The notes beneath the pieces are model-generated. The model was given only the letters and a program-made list of their open reading frames with translations. It was not told the origin of the DNA and ran no database searches. The translations under genes were made by a program, and so were the position numbers. Below, one piece after another: positions 9,207 to 13,345 of a stretch of DNA of 13,345 nt (position 1 is its first letter; the number at the start of each line of letters is the position of its first letter). The stretch is taken from NCBI GenBank assembly GCA_013423325.1, contig BLJB01000640.1:9919-23263 (forward strand), in the 5' to 3' direction. This DNA is from Usnea hakonensis. Taxonomy: Eukaryota > Ascomycota > Lecanoromycetes > Lecanorales > Parmeliaceae.

Positions 9207-9758
9207 ATAATATAAAAAGGCGGATTTAGTACTTATAAATCTATATATATAATTCTATAATATTATTAAAGGAGGTTTATATTAAAATTTATTACTTTTA
9301 TATTATACTTATTTTTATATATAGCTATAAAGTATTAGAGAAAGCCGTACTATAACTATAATTATATAACTTTAATATAGATATTAATATTAAAAAATTT
9401 ATTTAAAATAAATTCTCTTATAGATAGCTATATAGTAAAGTACTCCTTATCTTTACTTATATTATAAGAGCCTTTTATATAATCTTTATCCTCGTTAATT
9501 TTATATTTATTAATTAGAAGGAAGCCCTATATAAGAGTTAAATAATATTTATCTATATCTACTAAAGGCTTTATAATATCTATATATTCGGGGGAGTCCT
9601 AGATACTAGTAAGACCTAGATATAATAACTACTTTATAATATCTTTTATAAATAGATATTCTATTAGATTCGGCGGAGCTACTATATCCACTATACTTTT
9701 AAACTCTCTATATTATTTTATATTAGTACTTACCTCTTATAAGATAGAGATAGATATA

Positions 9759-9772
9759 ATATATATATATAT
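9759..9772. repeat. (AT)n run
   Basis: A short alternating AT run next to the minisatellite, within the low-complexity part of the transposase relic. Confidence 0.8.
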
Positions 9773-9787
9773 AATAGGGGTAATATA

Positions 9788-9907
9788 AAGACGATAAAGA
9801 TAATAATAGAGAGGATATAAATATAATAGAGATAATAAAGAGGATATAAAGATAATAAAGATAATAATAGAGAGGATATAATAAAGGTAATAGAGAGGAT
9901 ATAAATC
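9788..9907. repeat. C-free purine-rich minisatellite
   Basis: Degenerate tandem array built from GATAAAGATAATAATAGAG and AGGATATAA blocks. The 21-mer gataataatagagaggatat recurs at 9799 and 9860, and a shortened copy ends near 9903. The plus strand has no C from 9793 to 9906. The array length keeps the reading frame of the transposase relic (180 bases between in-phase codons at 9913 and 9733). It may therefore have been translated, or may be a degenerate intron. Confidence 0.8.
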
Positions 9908-10140
9908 TTACTTATACTTTAATTTACTAGTTAAGATATTAGAATTTATTACTATTCTATATTCTTTTATATTATTCGCGAGATATAGATTAATATATAT
10001 ATTTAGTAGCTTTAATAACTTTTTAAATTTATTACCTTTACCTCTATCGCGCTTCTTAGTAATTATCTTAGCCCGAGGGTCCCTCTATAGAAGGATATTA
10101 TCTTCTTCTAAAGTATTAAAAAGTATATTATATAGTACCC

Positions 10141-10163
10141 TATTATTATTATTATTATTATTA
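10141..10163. repeat. (TAT)n microsatellite encoding poly-Asn
   Basis: About seven and a half TAT/ATT units. In the minus-strand frame of the transposase relic they read as a run of Asn (AAT) codons preceded by Asn-Leu-Asp. Confidence 0.85.
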
Positions 10164-11486
10164 TCTAGATTATTAGTATTTAATCTCTTATCTCTATTAA
10201 AGGCTTCTATAGGTATTATATATAATATTAATTATTAGTAAGCCCGATATCTATTAAGTACTATCTTATATAATATTATAAAGTCCGTATAGTACTAACT
10301 TCTAATAAGTATAATAAATTATATAATATATATAAAATATTAAATTATAATATTAATAAGTATCTCTTTAGTATTATCTATCTATTAATCTACTATCTAT
10401 AGAAAAGATAGTTAATACTAACTAATTATAAATTAATAGTATAGTATAAATAATATTAGTAGTATAACCCTATCCGCCTTTAATAATAATTATAATTAAA
10501 TATAGAAAGCTAGACTCTAGATCCTCTTCTATCTAAAAGAAAACAGGAAATATTAGAATATTTTAAAATATATAATTACCCTATATTTACTTAGTATCGA
10601 AATTATAAGAAATCCTTATAATATTCGACCTAGACCTCTCTATTCTAAATATAATATATTATATACCCGTAACTATATAATATCTAATATTAATATAAGC
10701 TTTATAATAACTAAAGGCTCTACTTATATACTAGTATATTTAGTAAATTATTATATTTCTATAATAATATCTAAATTTTATACTTCTTATTACTAAATCT
10801 CTATATTCTAATAATATCGATCTTTAAAAATTATATCGAACTCTAGATCTATCTTTTTATCTATTATATAATAGTATATTTAATAGCCCTACTTAGCGAT
10901 ATAATATTAAAGGCCTATATTATCTACCTATTATAATATATCTTCTAATATAGTTATTTTAAATATATATATAACTTCTTCTTATTTATTAATCTATAAT
11001 TAAATATTATAATCTAGTTCTTAAATTAGTCTACGAAAAGCTTCTACTATATTATTAGTATTTATATTATAAGAATCTAAAGTTAGTATAAAGATATTTA
11101 TAATTTTACGATATTTATTAAATAGTAAATAAGCGGGTATTAAATAGAATACTTTTAATATATAATATATATTTCTATATATCCCGAAGTTATCTATAAA
11201 AAGAAGATATAATAGAGAGATATAAAGGTTATTAATAAAGGCTTCTATATACTCGTAATTAAAGTAGATAACTTCGAGCTCCCTATAAATTAGATAAAGT
11301 TATCGGAGAAGTTAATAGCTAAATAACTATAGAGTAAGGACTCTTCTAATAAAGTATTAATTATCTTTAAATATAATCTTATCATTACTAATATAAAATT
11401 CGCGGTTAAAAAATATATTTAGATATTATATAATAGATTCTATAAATTTCTTAAATAATATATCTTTAATTATAAATATCTTATAG

Positions 11487-11501
11487 ATTGGATTGGATTG
11501 G
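11487..11501 (-). repeat. LINE 3' tail, three CCAAT pentamers, copy C
   Basis: Exact (ATTGG)3 on the plus strand, which is (CCAAT)3 at the 3' end of the element's sense strand. This is the best preserved example of the tail shared by all three copies. Confidence 0.85.
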
Positions 11502-11706
11502 AATTCATACTCGTGTCTATCTAACTATATGAAAGATAATTACGGGAAGCTCTATGGCAATGGTATAAGGGAAACCTTTATAGTATTACTACTACCAGGG
11601 TGAAAAACCTTACCGTGCTCCTACTTGTCTCTACTGTTTTAAGTCTATATACTACCTTCGACTACTACCGCTCGGTACCCCCTATACTCGTATTCCTCTA
11701 CCCTCT

Positions 11707-13345
11707 TTATATCGATACTCGCGCCCCTTAGGCCGCTCTACCCCTATATAACTAGTCTTTTACTAGGGAATACTAGCCTAGGAGGCCGGATTAGATCAGC
11801 TATCTAGTTGACGCCCTCGCCCCCCTTAGGGTGGTTAGTATTCTCCGTAGGTCACTAGTTCCCGTAGATTCTAGAAGTACTAGTCTGAATTATCCTAGCC
11901 TCGGATAGAAGATAAGGATATATTTAGTATCCTATTTTAGTTAGCCGCATTCGCAGCTAGCTATATAGATACCCGGGACCTTACGACGGAAGAGGAACTA
12001 TACCAGCCCGATCTTCTCTATTTACATCTGGATTAGGGCGGAGCTTTCGGCTTTCGCGAGGTTATAGTAAAGTATTCTCCTCGTTTTCTAGTCCTTAGGA
12101 CCCTAAGCTAGTATCCTCTCATTTTTAGGTATACCTATACGGTAGCCTTCCTATAGGGTACGCTAGGCTATATCACCCTAGCCCTATACTCTTCCCCTTA
12201 TTGCCTCCGTCTCCTTCCTTTCTCTTTTCCCTACATCGTATTATTCCTACCCTTCCCTAGGGAGGGCACCCTCGGCCCATAAGTACTTCTCTATCGTAGG
12301 CGCTAGTGGTACCTTTACCTTACGGCCTCGTTTCCCCTGGAGTGCTCTACGGATACGTGCGTTTCTAATCTTCGTAACCTCGTATACGCCCCTAAGGGCT
12401 TAGTAACGGAGGACNNTCCCTAGTATTTATCGCCTTATATACTCCCGAGACGTATCTTAGGTACTTATTCTAGGTTATCTCTAGCTATCTTCCTAGTGTC
12501 TTTATTGCTCCTCGCGTACCCTCCGGGTTATACTAGATAGCTACCGCATACGTTATTACCGGCCGAACGACGGCCTAGTATACTATACGTACTCGGTTTA
12601 GTATTATTCCCTATATCGAGGCTATCGTTATTAATAGCGCGAGGTATTAGGACGCTATCTTGGCTTTTACCTTCTTAAGGTAGGGACCCCACCTTAGTTT
12701 TCTATCTACGTATAGGCCTAGGACCCGTATACTACCCTTTAGCTCTATAACTATTACTCCTAGGTCTACTACGGCTTTTATATTAAAGCGTTTTGGCTTT
12801 CTAGTAAGGTAGACTAGCTCGTACTTCTTAGGGGCGAAGGTTACCCCGTATATTTTCGCCTACTTTAAGTATACCTCGTAGGCTATCTTAAGTATTACGT
12901 AGTTAGCCTCCGTACTCTTCCTATATACTAGTAGATAGATATCATCAATAAAGCCTCCGACTTAGAGGTTTAACTTTAGCTTCGAGTACTCTTCAATAAG
13001 CGATACGTTAAAGAATAGGAATAATACGGGGGATACCGGGGACCCCTATAGGATCCCTATTTCTGCCGGTTCTACCTCGCTTATTTTCTATCCTAGCGTT
13101 ATTAACGTTACTCTCTCCGTAAGAAAGCTCGACGTCTAGTTCACTATCTAGGGAGGGATCCCTTTAGATTTGAGGTTATAGAGGAGCCGCTCGTAGGATA
13201 CGTTATTAAATACCCCTACCACGTCTAGAGAGAGTAGGCTAGCCACGTATTATTTACTACTACCCCAAACCGTATATACTACGTTTACGATTATCTCTAG
13301 GGCTATCTCGGTAGACCGCCCTCTCCGTATACCTATTTATTCCGG
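11707..13345 (-). pseudogene. LINE ORF2, RT to C-terminus, copy C (partial)
   Basis: C-terminal half of the endonuclease/RT polyprotein; the rest is outside the window. The conserved RT block G-I-L-*-G-S-P-V-S-P-V-L-F lies at about 13057-13019, where the stop is TAG in place of the family's CAG (Gln). The catalytic motif is intact here: F-I-D-D at 12952-12941. Thumb and connection segments follow. The C-terminal finger keeps its first two cysteines as C-E-C-G at about 11960-11950, followed by a Tyr where His (CAC to TAC) is expected. The end is TAA at 11709-11707 or a TAG slightly downstream. It has far fewer stops than copy B but is still inactive. The 52-bp gap at 12415-12416 would also shift the frame as assembled. 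Confidence 0.85.
12415..12416. other. Assembly gap (NN) with missing LINE sequence
   Basis: Two undetermined bases sit between ggac and tccctagtattt. Copy B has about 52 bp at the equivalent place (4846-4897), and copy A also has it (about 1415-1465). The gap is therefore a scaffold join with too short an estimated size, or a real small deletion hidden by the Ns. Confidence 0.9.

Larger units (their letters stand above)
9193..11486 (-). mobile_element. Tnp2-like DNA transposon, main coding segment
   Basis: The stretch between LINE copies B and C is a single minus-strand coding relic continuing at 3031-3920. It is very AT-rich with CpA/TpG nearly gone. It is cut on the right by the tail of LINE copy C at 11487, so its N-terminal part and other terminus lie beyond the window. 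Confidence 0.6.
9194..11486 (-). pseudogene. Tnp2/CACTA-type transposase relic
   Basis: From 11260 down to 9194 one frame holds 689 codons without a frameshift, interrupted only by TAA/TAG that RIP explains. Upstream of 11260 the same frame continues less convincingly. Allowing for RIP, the order resembles fungal Tnp2-like transposases as I recall them: a segment ending D-N-F-G-I-Y-R-N at about 11185; a Y-L-I-P-A-Y-L block; L-T-L-D-S-Y-N at about 11080; E-A-F-R-R-L-I-Q-E-L-D; L-E-F-D-I-I-F-K-D-R-Y at about 10830-10860; then E-P-L-V-I-I near 10710, and G-L-G-R-I-L-Q-G-F-L at about 10620-10650, which fits the 'H-S-E-x-x-G-L-x-x-x-L-H-G-L-L' block. A poly-Asn run (10141-10163) and a basic patch (about 10030-10060) follow, then a low-complexity part (9733-9913) and a further readable part (A-P-P-N-L-I-E-Y at 9682-9659; L-N-P-P-F-Y at about 9220). 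It could belong to another superfamily; no D-D-E triad was assigned. Confidence 0.55.
11487..13345 (-). mobile_element. LINE copy C, 3' portion, lightly RIP-mutated, runs off window
   Basis: Same LINE as copy B, same orientation, from the 3' tail at 11487 to the window edge, equivalent to copy B 3921 to about 5826. It keeps many CpA/TpG and has much higher GC than copies A and B. Most differences from copy B are C-to-T or G-to-A in copy B. It is inserted into the Tnp2-like relic. The 5' end, ORF1 and endonuclease lie to the right of the window. An NN at 12415-12416 replaces about 52 bp present in copy B. Confidence 0.9.

Noticed and set aside
9720..9740. GTAAGTACTAAT on the minus strand as an intron start with a nearby branch point and ATAG acceptor
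   Set aside because: The implied intron would be about 26 bases, shorter than fungal introns usually are, and the frame stays open through it.
9788..9907. CRISPR array or replication origin in the purine-rich repeats
   Set aside because: Units are adjacent and degenerate with no unique spacers, and the surrounding sequence is a eukaryotic transposon relic.
10530..10550. AAAACAGGAAA as a preserved functional site because it keeps a CpA
   Set aside because: It is a single surviving dinucleotide inside a coding relic, not a cluster like the three islands.

Overview
The window looks like a TE graveyard in the nuclear genome of a filamentous ascomycete (Pezizomycotina) that has, or had, repeat-induced point mutation (RIP). 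The sequence is extremely AT-rich. CpA and its complement TpG are almost absent over kilobases, while CpG, CpC and CpT survive in the less damaged parts. Long reading frames keep their phase but are littered with TAA and TAG (from CAA, CAG, TGG), with TGA missing. I see no intact host gene, tRNA or rRNA. The species is not identified.

Layout. 1-63: 3'-UTR scrap of a LINE, minus strand, not RIP-mutated. 64-2366: copy A of the same LINE, plus strand, 5'-truncated inside the reverse transcriptase (RT), the most heavily mutated. 2371-3030: plus-strand fragment of a Ty1/copia polyprotein (end of RT plus RNase H). From about 3031: a minus-strand DNA-transposon relic whose protein resembles fungal Tnp2/CACTA-type transposases. 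It is split: terminal region and C-terminal codons at 3031-3920, main coding part at 9193-11486. 3921-9192: copy B, a practically full-length LINE on the minus strand, flanked by a 14-bp target-site duplication (3907-3920 and 9193-9206). It carries ORF1 (about 512 codons, three zinc knuckles) and ORF2 (about 1161 codons: endonuclease, RT, C-terminal CCHC finger, no visible RNase H). 11487-13345: copy C, minus strand, running off the right edge, least mutated, with an NN assembly gap.

The inferred nesting is copia first, the Tnp2-like transposon next to or inside it, then LINE copies B and C inside the transposon and copy A against the copia fragment. The LINE ends in a short pentanucleotide repeat, (CCAAT)n on its sense strand, instead of poly(A). 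It belongs to the Tad1/I-like group of fungal non-LTR retrotransposons by domain order.

The most useful signals are: three copies of one element at three levels of RIP; reading frames that stay in phase over 3.5 kb, so the ancestral proteins can be recognised; short islands that escaped RIP (1-63, about 3031-3130, about 9098-9165); a sharp inverted LINE junction at 63/64; and a Tnp2-like transposase relic with a minisatellite in its frame. Nothing here is expected to encode a working protein.
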